Assembly (NCBI RefSeq): GCF_000313615.1 | Contig: NZ_AMZQ01000011.1 | Span: 1-64,000, forward strand | Length of the DNA stretch: 64,000 bases | From: Campylobacter showae CSUNSWCD | GTDB lineage: Bacteria; Campylobacterota; Campylobacteria; Campylobacterales; Campylobacteraceae | Direction of reading: 5' to 3' | In this document: positions 1-8,252 of the stretch, one piece after another | Position numbering within the stretch: position 1 is the stretch's first letter | Layout of the letters: every line of letters begins with the position of its first letter | Made by a program: the position numbers and the translations under genes | The notes under the pieces: model-generated | What the model saw: only the letters and a program-made list of their open reading frames with translations | Databases searched by the model: none | Told to the model about the DNA's origin: nothing

Positions 1-197
1 AGGCTGTCCGGATTGGAATTGGTAGCACGGCCAGAGCGGTGAAAATTTGGCTTGCTTTTTAAAGTTTAAGGTTTGAATAAGATTTTAAAAATTACATTTT
101 AATTCCTATTCTTGGGGGTTTGCTCGGATTTGGGATGAGTAAAATTTTTACAAAATGCCGTTCTTGTTGGCGGTCTGCACTAAGGTGCTGCCGCGCC

Positions 198-292
198 GAA
201 GCCGAGCCTAAGGTCTCGGCTTCTATGGGTTTAAGCGGGGGCACCCCGCAACGCCCCTCCTAAATACAGAAGCTGCCGCCAATGACGGCAGC
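198..292. other. Cluster of three GC-rich hairpins
   Basis: Three perfect inverted repeats follow one another: 198-206 with 215-223 (9 bp), 235-240 with 244-249 (6 bp, 3-nt loop) and 272-278 with 286-292 (7 bp). The block is much more GC-rich than its surroundings. None of the hairpins is followed by a T-run on the plus strand, so simple terminators are unlikely. It could be a structured RNA, a single-strand origin or a transfer-related site; the sequence alone does not decide. Confidence 0.5.
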
Positions 293-432
293 GGGAATTA
301 AAAAAGGGGAAAGAAAATCAAATTTAGGCTTAAATAATGCTTAGGTTTCTAATTTATTTTTAGGTTATTTTTGCTTTTTTGCTATTTTATATTTTTATAT
401 ATTTTAATTATTTGATATTTTATTATTTATTA

Positions 433-466
433 TTTTATTATTTTTTAAGTTAAAAAGTGGTATAAT
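433..466 (+). promoter_or_regulatory. Element-type promoter (copy A)
   Basis: The sequence TTTTATTATTTTTTAAG (433-449) is followed 11 nt later by a perfect TATAAT (461-466), 35 nt before the first small gene. The same upstream block recurs before other operons of the element at 15093, 21999 and, more loosely, 22814. Confidence 0.7.
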
Positions 467-501
467 CGTTTTATAAATTAAGAAGAAAGGAACTTAAAAA
501 G

Positions 502-744
502 ATGAAATTAACGAATGCGATTAAACTACTTAGCCAATACGGCGAAGTTAAACAAGATGAAACCGGAGCAAGAATTGAAATAGACGGCTGGACTTACGGC
601 GCTAGCACGAATTGGAACGAGCAAGAGGTTCTATTTTTATATTGTGAATGCGGTACAAACACGCAGGATAGGCACTTTTATTCATATAACACGCTAAAAG
701 GACTTAAAGATTGCATGGATAGATACATCCGGGCAACGGCATAG
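502..744 (+). CDS. Small hypothetical protein (80 aa)
   Basis: This is an 80-residue soluble protein of unknown function. It has no signal peptide or membrane segment and is rich in aromatic residues. The start ATG is preceded by a purine-rich GAAAGGA at a suitable distance and by a strong TATAAT promoter. It is the first of a run of short genes at the left side of the element, probably co-transcribed with the next two. Short accessory proteins of this kind are common in conjugative elements, but no family is recognised. Confidence 0.6.
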   Translation: MKLTNAIKLLSQYGEVKQDETGARIEIDGWTYGASTNWNEQEVLFLYCECGTNTQDRHFYSYNTLKGLKDCMDRYIRATA

Positions 745-757
745 CAAGAGGATTACA

Positions 758-1000
758 ATGAAAATTTATTTAACGGAAATAGACTACGCCCGTTTAAATT
801 CTTCGATGGATGAGGGGCGATACTCCTTAAAAAGGGATGGTGAATACACGGAGGCGATAAAGCTTAAATTTATAGGCAACGCGACGAACGTTGAAAGCTA
901 TGGCGTATTTTTTAGCCACGATCCGTTTAAAGTTTTTATTTTAGATAAGCTGGCGCAAACGTTTAGACAGACCGATGGTTGGGCGCCGCGAAACCTTTAG
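758..1000 (+). CDS. Small hypothetical protein (80 aa)
   Basis: This 80-residue protein starts 13 nt after the preceding stop, with AGAGGA just upstream as ribosome binding site. It has no membrane segment and no recognised motif. The spacing suggests co-transcription with the gene before it. The function is unknown; it may be an accessory or anti-defence protein, but nothing in the sequence shows this. Confidence 0.55.
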   Translation: MKIYLTEIDYARLNSSMDEGRYSLKRDGEYTEAIKLKFIGNATNVESYGVFFSHDPFKVFILDKLAQTFRQTDGWAPRNL

Positions 1001-1031
1001 GGGTCAAATAGACGAAGGGCAGCATGAGTCA

Positions 1032-1271
1032 ATGAACAAGAACTATAATAAATTTGAAAGGGCACACGATATAATGGCGGAGCTAATCAAAGCCCCACTC
1101 CCTCTTGAGCCGGTGGAGCTTGGCAACATTAGCGACAGGGAGCTTGGCTTTTTGAAGAGTAGCGTAGAGATGATGGCGGACTACTTGGACTCGCTGGGCT
1201 TTGATTTCAGAGGCCACAAAGAGGAAGTCCTGATGCCGATTTACGAGGAGTTCGAGAGGCGGCAAAAGTAA
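1032..1271 (+). CDS. Small hypothetical protein
   Basis: The open frame runs back to an ATG at 975, but that start overlaps the previous gene and lacks a ribosome binding site. The ATG at 1032 (protein starting MNKNYNKFERAHDI) has GAAGGG about 13 nt upstream and avoids the overlap, so it is preferred, giving about 79 residues. The product is acidic and probably helical. The function is not recognised. The start choice is uncertain. Confidence 0.45.
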   Translation: MNKNYNKFERAHDIMAELIKAPLPLEPVELGNISDRELGFLKSSVEMMADYLDSLGFDFRGHKEEVLMPIYEEFERRQK

Positions 1272-1285
1272 ATAGCAAAATATGC

Positions 1286-1291
1286 TATAAT
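1286..1291 (+). promoter_or_regulatory. Promoter -10 box before lipoprotein gene
   Basis: TATGCTATAAT is an extended -10 element (TG-N-TATAAT) 22 nt before the lipoprotein start. No clear -35 is present, as is usual in Campylobacter. Confidence 0.6.
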
Positions 1292-1312
1292 TTGTAAAAA
1301 TAAGGATGAAAA

Positions 1313-1732
1313 ATGAAGAAAATTAAACTGCTGACGGCGGCTGTTATAGCCGGGCTTATGTTGGCAGGATGCGGTGAAGATGATGGGCTTGTAAAGCTAG
1401 AGAATGCAAATCCGGCAATAAAACAAGCAAATTACGATGCAATGGTCAATAAGCTAAAAGAGAGAGTTAAAAATGTAGATTTTGAATTTTATCATGCACA
1501 GACCTTATTTAATGGCGAAAATTGGAAAAATTATACATCAGAGCAGGGCTTTGCCAAATTTACAAGATGGAAAGCTCAAAACGACCTCATAAACAATGAG
1601 AAACTCGTAGTAGTAGTCGTAGATAAAAATAATAAAAAAGTAGGGTCGGCATACGAGGTCGAATGTACAAAATGGGGCAAATTTGAGTGCGATCCAGAAT
1701 ATATAACGGTTCTTGAAAACGGAAAAAGATAG
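1313..1732 (+). CDS. Putative lipoprotein (139 aa)
   Basis: The N-terminus is a type II signal peptide: two lysines near the start, a hydrophobic stretch and the lipobox LAGC with the acceptor Cys at about residue 20. GED follows, so the +2 residue is glycine. The remaining 120 residues are charged and soluble and contain two further cysteines near the C-terminus. No domain is recognised. AAGGATG lies before the ATG and a TATAAT promoter upstream. It sits just before the mntA/hepT pair. Entry-exclusion lipoproteins occur in conjugative elements, but that role is only a guess. Confidence 0.65.
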   Translation: MKKIKLLTAAVIAGLMLAGCGEDDGLVKLENANPAIKQANYDAMVNKLKERVKNVDFEFYHAQTLFNGENWKNYTSEQGFAKFTRWKAQNDLINNEKLVVVVVDKNNKKVGSAYEVECTKWGKFECDPEYITVLENGKR

Positions 1733-1749
1733 AAAAAGGAGAATCCCCA

Positions 1750-2085
1750 ATGAAGACGACGTTACCCGATTTAACCAAAGAATCGATACTCGCATATCTA
1801 TCCGAGCTCAAGCCGGGTCTTGAAAAAGACGGCATCCAAAAGATAGGACTTTTCGGAAGCTATGCCAAAGGTTATGCGGGTGAAGACTCGGATATAGATA
1901 TAGTCGTTTTGGCCGACAAAAAGGACTTTTTGGATAGACTGCACGCGTTTAAAGCGCTTGCGTATTTAAATGATTTAAAAGAGCAGATCGCGGGCAAATT
2001 TCATAAATCGGTAGATATTTGCGATTTCTATTCTGAACAAAAAATGCAAGACGACAAGATAGTGAGGGGAGCGATTTATGTCTGA
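1750..2085 (+). CDS. mntA: MntA-type nucleotidyltransferase antitoxin
   Basis: This 111-residue minimal nucleotidyltransferase (MNT) carries the diagnostic GS-x10-DxD motif: G36-S37 followed by D48 and D50. In the characterised MntA-HepT systems the MNT protein adds AMP groups to the tyrosine of HepT and so silences its RNase activity. AAAAAGGAG lies 7 nt before the ATG. The gene overlaps the next one by 8 nt, which suggests translational coupling. The gene order (antitoxin first) and the HEPN partner support the call. The family is clear from the motif; activity in this strain is inferred. Confidence 0.85.
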   Translation: MKTTLPDLTKESILAYLSELKPGLEKDGIQKIGLFGSYAKGYAGEDSDIDIVVLADKKDFLDRLHAFKALAYLNDLKEQIAGKFHKSVDICDFYSEQKMQDDKIVRGAIYV

Positions 2086-2641
2086 TAAAAAAATTATATA
2101 TCGATTAGAACTGGCGGTAGAAAAAATAGATCAAGTATTTGAAATTTGTAAGCCCAAAGGCGTTACAGCAGCACTAGAAGACGAGCTGCTTGCAAAGCCA
2201 GCGATAATGAAACATATCGACGTCGTATACCAGCAATTTAAGAAGCTTGAAGAAGCGCAGGAATACCATATATTAGATAAATTTAAAAAAGAAGATATAA
2301 AAGGGATAAGAGATATCAGAAATTGGTCTTCTCACAATTATGACAATATACAAAACGAGATCATAGAAGACGTTATACGCACAGATCTTCCTAATCTCAA
2401 AGAAAATCTTCAGAAAGTCATAAAAGAAACGAAGCAAGAGCTGTGCGAAGATTTACAAAAAAAGATCGATCGCTTCGTTAAGAAGCAGAATATTTTAACC
2501 CCGCAAGCCAAGAGCGATCTTGGGGCAGATATTCAAAAAGGCTACAACGACTTACGAAAAAATGGACTTGAGCTTGATAAATCATATGCAGACAAGCTCA
2601 AGGGCATCATCAAAAGCAACTCGAACGAAAACGTAAAATAA
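2078..2641 (+). CDS. hepT: HepT-like HEPN toxin, C-terminally extended
   Basis: This 187-residue protein has the HEPN RNase motif R-x4-H-x-Y at R81, H86 and Y88, exactly the form targeted by MntA. In characterised HepT proteins the R and H form the RNase site and the Tyr is AMPylated. It overlaps mntA by 8 nt. It is longer than a usual HepT (about 130-145 residues) because of roughly 50 extra charged, probably helical residues after about position 135. That tail has no recognised domain. Role: toxin of an addiction or phage-defence pair that stabilises the element. Confidence 0.75.
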   Translation: MSDKKIIYRLELAVEKIDQVFEICKPKGVTAALEDELLAKPAIMKHIDVVYQQFKKLEEAQEYHILDKFKKEDIKGIRDIRNWSSHNYDNIQNEIIEDVIRTDLPNLKENLQKVIKETKQELCEDLQKKIDRFVKKQNILTPQAKSDLGADIQKGYNDLRKNGLELDKSYADKLKGIIKSNSNENVK

Positions 2642-2790
2642 TTTTGCGTTTGAATTTTTAAAAAGGGGAAAATAAGCTTCCTTCCCTTTCTAAATTTTAA
2701 TTTTTTTATACTTCTTTTTACATAAATTTAAAAAATATGATATTTCTAATTTTACTATATTTTAATGAAATATAATTTTATTTTTAAATA

Positions 2791-2807
2791 TTTTATTATT
2801 TCTTAAA
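2791..2807 (+). promoter_or_regulatory. Element promoter-like motif (copy B)
   Basis: TTTTATTATTTCTTAAA matches the upstream half of the element's shared promoter motif, followed by ATATAAT. It points toward the 3' end of the minus-strand relaxase gene. If used, it would make an antisense transcript; it may instead be a protein-binding site. Confidence 0.35.
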
Positions 2808-2813
2808 TATAAT

Positions 2814-4451
2814 CTACTCTCGACCGCCAAGTTCATTATTAAATTTATTTTGATCCGCCGGGCGAGAACCCTGAGTTTTAGTCTTACCGGATCGTTCAGC
2901 CAAGACGTCTTTATAAAGCCTCTTTTCGTTTTTGATTTTTACTAGACGATCGTCAGGCTTAACGCCCAGCACCGATACGCCTTTAAAATATTCTTTGAAC
3001 AAAAAACCGTCCTTATCGATTTTATCGCTATTTAAAAGCTTTTTGCCGACGTAGTCGAAGCGTTTTTGACAAATATCCGCGATAAATTCCTTATTGCTTT
3101 TTAGCCTTTTTTCAAAAGCGGTAGCCTCTTCGCCGATTATGCCCGAGTGCTGCAAGACGTAAAGGTTTTTATCTAAAATTTCAAGCTTTGCGGTTAATTT
3201 AAAAAGACTTTCGTTACGCCCGAGCATGCGAGTAACTAGCAGGCTATCCTCGAAATACTTCCTAGCCGCATCGTCCTCGCGGCCGCGATGAATAGCGATA
3301 GCGCGTCGCACTTTTTTATAATTTTCGACATCGGCCTTGCTCGCGCCCCTATTTTTCGGATAAATTTTATTGTAGTTGTAGCTAAAATTTTCAAGTAAAT
3401 TTAGCCCTGCGGAGTGGTCTTTATAGTGAGCCAATCGCATCTCGTTAAGCTGCGTAGCTTGACTGGAAATTTTATTTATTTTGTCGATTTCAGATAGCAC
3501 GGCCTTGCTCTTTTCTTTGATGACTCGGTTACTTTCTTTTAACTCACGAGCGAGCTTATATACCCGTTTATTTCGCTTTTTAGTATAAAGCATAAAGAGC
3601 CGTAAGAGCTCTTCGTTATCTTTTTTAAGCGCGGCAAGCTCGTTATTCATAGCTTCAATTCGCCCTGCCGTAGCGTCATAGCTTTGCTTATTTTTATCCT
3701 GCATTTTTGAATAATAGTCGTTTATTTTATCTTTTGCCGTATAGTCGTCCGCTTCCAGCTTCACGGCGGATTTTACTTTGTTAAATTCGAGCCTTAAATC
3801 CTTTTGCAAGAAATTTTTATTCTCGTATTTTAGCCCACGAGCTCCGAGAGAGTAAGCGAAATTCGTCCGCACGTCGTCAAAAAACTCTCTGATTTCGCTT
3901 CTGCTATCAAAGTGGATTTTTTTATTGGTAAAGCTATTTCGTTTATTTAAAACCACGTGCACGTGCGGATTATTCTGATGGGTGTGTAGCACGAAAGCAT
4001 ACTTGTGTCCGCTAAAATTTAGACCTAATACGTTATGTACGCTCTCGCTCAAAGCTCTTAATTTTTGCTGATCGTCGCAAGGCTCGTTGATAGAAAAAAT
4101 TAGATGCCACGCGTCCTTCGAGTTTGGATTATCGCCGAAATCCTTGCCCCAATCTTTTAAAACTTCATCGCTGCCTACTCTCTCCCCTTTTTCATTGATA
4201 GCTGCGCCGTCGAGAGAGTTTTTAAGAGCGTAGTCGATGCAACGCTTGATGGAAGTTTTAGGTAAATTTGAAATCATCTTTACGACTGATTGCTTGGCAA
4301 AGTTATTTTTAGGAAAAGGAATATGCGAGCGAGAAAATCCTGCGCCGCTTCCAAAAGAAACGTATTTATGCTCCGATTTTGCCGTGCGAGTATAGCCGGC
4401 TCTGATAGCTTTTAGTTCTTCGAAAAACGCATCCCAATCGCGTCTTGCCAA
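2814..4451 (-). CDS. MOBP-type relaxase
   Basis: This 545-residue relaxase nicks oriT and pilots the strand into the type IV secretion channel. The histidine triad motif HTHQNNPHVHVVLN (His156, 158, 163, 165) is the metal-binding motif III of VirD2/TraI-type relaxases, and Tyr74 in IDYALKN is the likely nicking tyrosine of motif I. About 60 residues precede motif I, more than usual. The C-terminal two thirds is charged and helical. The start is a TTG with GGGAG a few bases upstream. It is divergent from the secretion operon, with the palindrome-rich putative oriT between them. Confidence 0.85.
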   Translation of the reverse strand: MARRDWDAFFEELKAIRAGYTRTAKSEHKYVSFGSGAGFSRSHIPFPKNNFAKQSVVKMISNLPKTSIKRCIDYALKNSLDGAAINEKGERVGSDEVLKDWGKDFGDNPNSKDAWHLIFSINEPCDDQQKLRALSESVHNVLGLNFSGHKYAFVLHTHQNNPHVHVVLNKRNSFTNKKIHFDSRSEIREFFDDVRTNFAYSLGARGLKYENKNFLQKDLRLEFNKVKSAVKLEADDYTAKDKINDYYSKMQDKNKQSYDATAGRIEAMNNELAALKKDNEELLRLFMLYTKKRNKRVYKLARELKESNRVIKEKSKAVLSEIDKINKISSQATQLNEMRLAHYKDHSAGLNLLENFSYNYNKIYPKNRGASKADVENYKKVRRAIAIHRGREDDAARKYFEDSLLVTRMLGRNESLFKLTAKLEILDKNLYVLQHSGIIGEEATAFEKRLKSNKEFIADICQKRFDYVGKKLLNSDKIDKDGFLFKEYFKGVSVLGVKPDDRLVKIKNEKRLYKDVLAERSGKTKTQGSRPADQNKFNNELGGRE

Positions 4452-4580
4452 ATTCTCTCCCTTTTAAATTCTTAAAAAGTATTCATAGCTTTTAAAGATA
4501 TTTGCAAAAGATGTTAGTGTAAGTAGCTTTAAGAAAAGATAATGCCAGAAGTAAGGCAGGATAACCCCTTTTATATATCA

Positions 4581-4648
4581 CTTTTTTAAGTTTAGCCCAT
4601 TTTACGGCGATAAAACGCCTAAAAATGGGGAAACTAAACTTAAAAAAG
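4581..4648. repeat. Long palindrome, oriT candidate
   Basis: CTTTTTTAAGTTTAG (4581-4595) pairs perfectly with 4634-4648. Inside it CCCATTTT (4596-4603) pairs with AAAATGGG (4622-4629), leaving a 4-nt bulge, and GGCG (4606-4609) pairs with CGCC (4616-4619). Such nested palindromes next to a relaxase gene are typical of oriT. Confidence 0.6.
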
Positions 4649-4653
4649 CTGTG

Positions 4654-4683
4654 ATTTTCGGTAATTTTGCAATTACCGAAAAT
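4654..4683. repeat. Perfect 13-bp palindrome, oriT candidate
   Basis: ATTTTCGGTAATT (4654-4666) and its perfect complement (4671-4683) flank a TTGC loop. It lies 5 nt from the larger palindrome. It lacks a following T-run long enough to call a terminator, so a relaxosome recognition hairpin is the favoured reading. Confidence 0.6.
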
Positions 4684-5120
4684 AAAATAAAACGCAGAGC
4701 ATTTTATTTTTGAGAAAAAGCAAGTAGGTTTTAAAAGGGAAAGCGTAAAAAAGCACAAAAATATTTGAAAAGTTAGAACTATATTCACGATGCGTAAAAA
4801 TAAAACAAGAAAATTTTATTCGGATAAGCTTATGGACAAAATATAAGAAAAAATTAAAAATATCTAGCAAAAGTATTCAGAGATAAGCAAAACGAAACGG
4901 AAGAGAAAATTTTTAAAAGAATTTGTAAAATTTTTGAAAAGCGTAATTTTGTAAAAAGACTTTTTTAAAAAAATAATCGCAAAAAGCCTATAAAATAATC
5001 AATGTGAAAAAGTAAAAAAGTAAATAAATACTTATAAAATCTTTAAAAGAATTGCTTGTATATCCTTTAAATCGCTATTCACAAAATCACTTTTACAAAA
5101 TCTCGCTTTTTGAAAAATAG

Positions 5121-5126
5121 TATAGT
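5121..5126 (+). promoter_or_regulatory. Promoter -10 of the virB operon
   Basis: TATAGT lies 40 nt before the virB2 start, preceded by T/A-rich sequence without a -35 consensus. It is the only good -10 box close to the operon start. Confidence 0.5.
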
Positions 5127-5166
5127 GCTAGAAATCGAAAATATTCTAATCAAAAAGGAGCAAACA

Positions 5167-5481
5167 ATGAGAGAAGTCTCAAAAAAGGCGAAAAGTATTT
5201 TTTACTTTTTAATGTTCTTGCCGTTTCATTTATTCGGAGCGGGCGGCCAAAACGTTTTAAAAACTTTGGAAACAAAGGCAAACGAACAAATCACTGAAGC
5301 CGGAAGTAGTGCCGCAAGCGTTATCAATACGGTAATCACCGTATTTGGTATTATTTGGGTCGTAGTATTCTTAACGATAATGTTCGTAAATATCGAGGCT
5401 TTAAAAAATAATATAAAATTGCTACTTGGTATCGCGATTATTCTTGGTATTGCATACGGCTTATCTGCCGCAGCAATGTAA
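5167..5481 (+). CDS. virB2: VirB2-like conjugative pilin
   Basis: The open frame extends to 5110, but the ATG at 5167 has AAAAAGGAG 6 nt upstream and gives a proper secretion signal, so it is used (about 104 residues). After the signal (cleavage near FGAGG) come two membrane helices joined by a short loop, the layout of VirB2/TrbC major pilins. It is first in the secretion operon, directly before virB3 and virB4. The family call rests on size, topology and position; there is little conserved sequence to check. Confidence 0.75.
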   Translation: MREVSKKAKSIFYFLMFLPFHLFGAGGQNVLKTLETKANEQITEAGSSAASVINTVITVFGIIWVVVFLTIMFVNIEALKNNIKLLLGIAIILGIAYGLSAAAM

Positions 5482-5494
5482 AAGGTAAAAGCGA

Positions 5495-5737
5495 ATGATA
5501 GTGACCGACTGCTATATGGACTTAACCAAAAGAACGAAAATCATAGGTCTAACAACCACGAGTCTATTCACGATTATAATCGCTGGATTTATCTCGTGGT
5601 TTATCTTGATTTTATATTCGCTAGCAGTCGTTGCTATTTTATACTGCTTCTTCTTTATTTTAGAATTTTTTGATGAAGACATATACGACATCATCGGTTC
5701 TAAAATGAAAATATCGCAAAACAAATTTTATGCATAG
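5495..5737 (+). CDS. virB3: VirB3-like inner-membrane protein
   Basis: This 80-residue protein begins 13 nt after virB2. It has a short cytoplasmic N-terminus and a pair of close hydrophobic helices (about residues 20-60), as in VirB3, which joins VirB4 at the inner-membrane base of the secretion channel. It ends 8 nt before virB4. The assignment is by position and topology. Confidence 0.75.
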   Translation: MIVTDCYMDLTKRTKIIGLTTTSLFTIIIAGFISWFILILYSLAVVAILYCFFFILEFFDEDIYDIIGSKMKISQNKFYA

Positions 5738-5745
5738 GTTAGAAA

Positions 5746-8250
5746 ATGGCTCGCGGAATAATAGGCGTAATCAAAGAGTGGAATCAAAACAAAAAGAAAG
5801 AAAAACTAAAAAGAGAGCTTGGCATTGACGTAAGCCAAGAAAAACCAAGTATTAAAAATAAAACGGAAAACGACGTTTTATCAAAAATCAATAAGATCAA
5901 TAAAAAAGCGGATGAAATTTTAATGATAGCAGAACCGCAAATTTATACACTGGCAAAAGAAAACAACATCGCCTGCAAATACGGCGAGAATATAATAATC
6001 ACCAAAGACGGCAACGCAAGTATAGCAGTAGAGCTAAAAGGGGTAAGCTACGCCGGAATTAGCTTAGACGACGAGACGGACTACCTTTTAAACCGCGTTA
6101 TGTTTTTTACGACTTTGAAAGATGACGTAGAAATAAATTTAATCATCAAAAAAACAAAGCAAGACTACAAAGAATATACAGACAAAAATATAAATCCGTA
6201 TGCGAACGAGATCATAAAAAAATGGGAAACCAATCAAGATATATACGCTATAAGATACTTTTTAATAATTTCTACGATGACGAAAAATATCACAGGACTA
6301 CTGGAAAGCTTTAAAACCAAAATGACTAGCGAAGAGGGCGACGAAAGCAACGAAAGCGCAAAATTAAAGCAAAAAATCGAGCTTTTAAGCGATACGTTCT
6401 CAAACATCAAAAACTACTTTTCGATTTATCAGCCAAGACAGCTAAGCGGCGATGAGATCATAAATTTTTATGCCACGTATTCAAACGCGAAAGAGACGAA
6501 CCTTGCATATACGAATGAGCTGATCACAGATAGTTACATAAGCTCATACGTCGAATTTAAAAAAGACTACATAGAGTTTTACCGCAACGACGGCACGACC
6601 AAATACGCTAGATTTATCAGCGTAAAAGCCTACGAAACTGAGCAAATCAAGTCGATCATCACCTCAAATTTAATCAAAAGCAATAACGAATTTATGGCTA
6701 TGATTTATCTAAAAGCCTACGAAAAGCGCAAGGCGATCAAGAAGATAAAGGACACCAAAGCGTTTGCGGTAGAGCTAGTCCGCCAAGAGCTAGATCAGTT
6801 AATGGAGCTAATCCAAGCCGACAGAGAAAATTTAGTAGAAACGAGCTTTTCGGTATATTGCCTAGCCGATAGCCTCAAAGAGCTGGAAAACCGCTCGAAC
6901 GAGCTAAAAAATATCCTAGAAAATCAAGGATTAAATGTTGTCCGAGAAACGCTAAATCAAAAAGCTCTTTATTTTAGTTTCTTTCCTAGTCGCGGAAATT
7001 TAAACGCTAGAAAGAAAACGCTAAATATCAGCAACTTAGCCACGATCGCAAATTTTGAAAACGAAGTAACCGGATTTAACCAAAACGACTGGGGCGGCGA
7101 AGCGATAACGACATTTAAGCACCTAAACGGCACGCCGTATTTATTCAATTTTCACTGGCAGCCAGACGGCGATCGCCCAGCCGGGCATACGATGATAGTG
7201 GGCGGAACCGGAAGCGGAAAGACGACGCTGGCGCAATTTTTAATGACAAATTTATTTAAATACCCGATAGATATATTTGCAATGGATAAGCTACGCGGTA
7301 TGTATAACTTCACGAACTACGTAGACGGCGAATATCACGATAGTGAGAGCGATGGCTTTAAATTAAATCCGTTCAGTCTAGCTGACACGAACGAAAATAG
7401 AGACTTTTTAAAGTCATGGCTACGCTTTATGGCCGAAGTTAAAAACGACGAGCATGAAGCCATAAACGATATTAACAACACGATAGACCGTATATACGAC
7501 ATGAAGCAAGATGGTCAAACGCTAACGCTAAGCGATTTTATTATATCGCTTCCAAGCGACAATAACGAGAAATCAAGACTAAAAATCAGATTTGACAATT
7601 ATAAGGGTTCGATATTCGACAACAAAGAAGACGCCCTAAATTTTACCAAGCAGCTATCAGTGTTAAATATGGATGGCATACTGCAAAACAAAAAAACCGC
7701 CGGACTTACGGCTATATATATTTTTCATAAACTAAAAAATAAAGCCAAAAATAGCGCGGATAAGCGCGGCTTCTTTTGCTTTATAGACGAGTTAAAGGAT
7801 TATTTGCAGGATGAGACGATGCAAGAAAAAATCCTAGAAGCAATCCTAGAAGTTAGAAAAATCGGCGGAGTAATGTGTATGGGCTTTCAAAATATGAGCT
7901 TATTTAACAACATTGAGCGCGGCTCGTCTTTTTTGGACAATATCGCAAATTTTGTCATATTTCCGACCAATAGCGAAGAGACGCTGGCGGAGTTAAACGC
8001 GATGATAGGATTAACGCCGACGGAAGCCAAATTTTTAAAAGAGACAAACTCGAATGCGAGGCAAATATTGCTAAATATGAAATTAAGAAACGAGAGCGCA
8101 AAGCTGGATATAGATTTATCGAGGCTCGGAAGCTACTTGCGAGTATTCTCGTCAAGCTCGGACAACGTAATGCTTTTAAAGCAGCTTAAAAACGATAGCC
8201 CGGTTCACTGGCGAAAACATTACATAGAATTTAAGGGGAAGAGGAGTTAA
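5746..8250 (+). CDS. virB4: VirB4 secretion ATPase
   Basis: At 834 residues this has the normal size for VirB4/CagE-type ATPases, which power pilus assembly and substrate transfer at the inner membrane. Walker A GGTGSGKTT starts at residue 486, preceded by the conserved GHTMIVG. Walker B appears as FFCFIDEL, followed by a GGVMCMGFQN region typical of the family. The N-terminal half is the VirB4 domain that contacts VirB3 and VirB8. It is a close part of the virB operon, with the lipoprotein gene 2 nt downstream. Confidence 0.93.
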   Translation: MARGIIGVIKEWNQNKKKEKLKRELGIDVSQEKPSIKNKTENDVLSKINKINKKADEILMIAEPQIYTLAKENNIACKYGENIIITKDGNASIAVELKGVSYAGISLDDETDYLLNRVMFFTTLKDDVEINLIIKKTKQDYKEYTDKNINPYANEIIKKWETNQDIYAIRYFLIISTMTKNITGLLESFKTKMTSEEGDESNESAKLKQKIELLSDTFSNIKNYFSIYQPRQLSGDEIINFYATYSNAKETNLAYTNELITDSYISSYVEFKKDYIEFYRNDGTTKYARFISVKAYETEQIKSIITSNLIKSNNEFMAMIYLKAYEKRKAIKKIKDTKAFAVELVRQELDQLMELIQADRENLVETSFSVYCLADSLKELENRSNELKNILENQGLNVVRETLNQKALYFSFFPSRGNLNARKKTLNISNLATIANFENEVTGFNQNDWGGEAITTFKHLNGTPYLFNFHWQPDGDRPAGHTMIVGGTGSGKTTLAQFLMTNLFKYPIDIFAMDKLRGMYNFTNYVDGEYHDSESDGFKLNPFSLADTNENRDFLKSWLRFMAEVKNDEHEAINDINNTIDRIYDMKQDGQTLTLSDFIISLPSDNNEKSRLKIRFDNYKGSIFDNKEDALNFTKQLSVLNMDGILQNKKTAGLTAIYIFHKLKNKAKNSADKRGFFCFIDELKDYLQDETMQEKILEAILEVRKIGGVMCMGFQNMSLFNNIERGSSFLDNIANFVIFPTNSEETLAELNAMIGLTPTEAKFLKETNSNARQILLNMKLRNESAKLDIDLSRLGSYLRVFSSSSDNVMLLKQLKNDSPVHWRKHYIEFKGKRS

Positions 8251-8252
8251 AG

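Larger units (their letters stand above)
1..501. other. Left-edge non-coding stretch
   Basis: No convincing gene is seen here. A short open frame from base 1 to a stop at 40-42 could be the tail of a gene beginning outside the window, but nothing supports this. The stretch splits into a GC-rich block (about 165-300) with three hairpins and a very AT-rich block (about 340-480) ending in a promoter. It may be an element control or transfer region. Confidence 0.5.
4452..5166. other. Long non-coding region with putative oriT
   Basis: About 700 bases separate the relaxase from the divergent virB operon. The open frames in it are low-complexity AT translations and are not credible genes. It contains two strong palindromes (4581-4648 and 4654-4683), a long AT-rich tract and the virB promoter. 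This position and structure fit an origin of transfer. Confidence 0.6.

Noticed and set aside
1538-1835. Minus-strand frames over the lipoprotein and mntA genes
   Set aside because: Antisense shadows of well-supported plus-strand genes.
4492-4870. Minus-strand open frames between relaxase and virB2
   Set aside because: They are Phe/Leu-rich translations of AT-rich DNA that includes the palindromes; no ribosome binding site or conserved motif.
5110-5166. Longer N-terminus of VirB2
   Set aside because: The extension lacks a ribosome binding site and would bury the signal peptide; the ATG at 5167 has AAAAAGGAG upstream.
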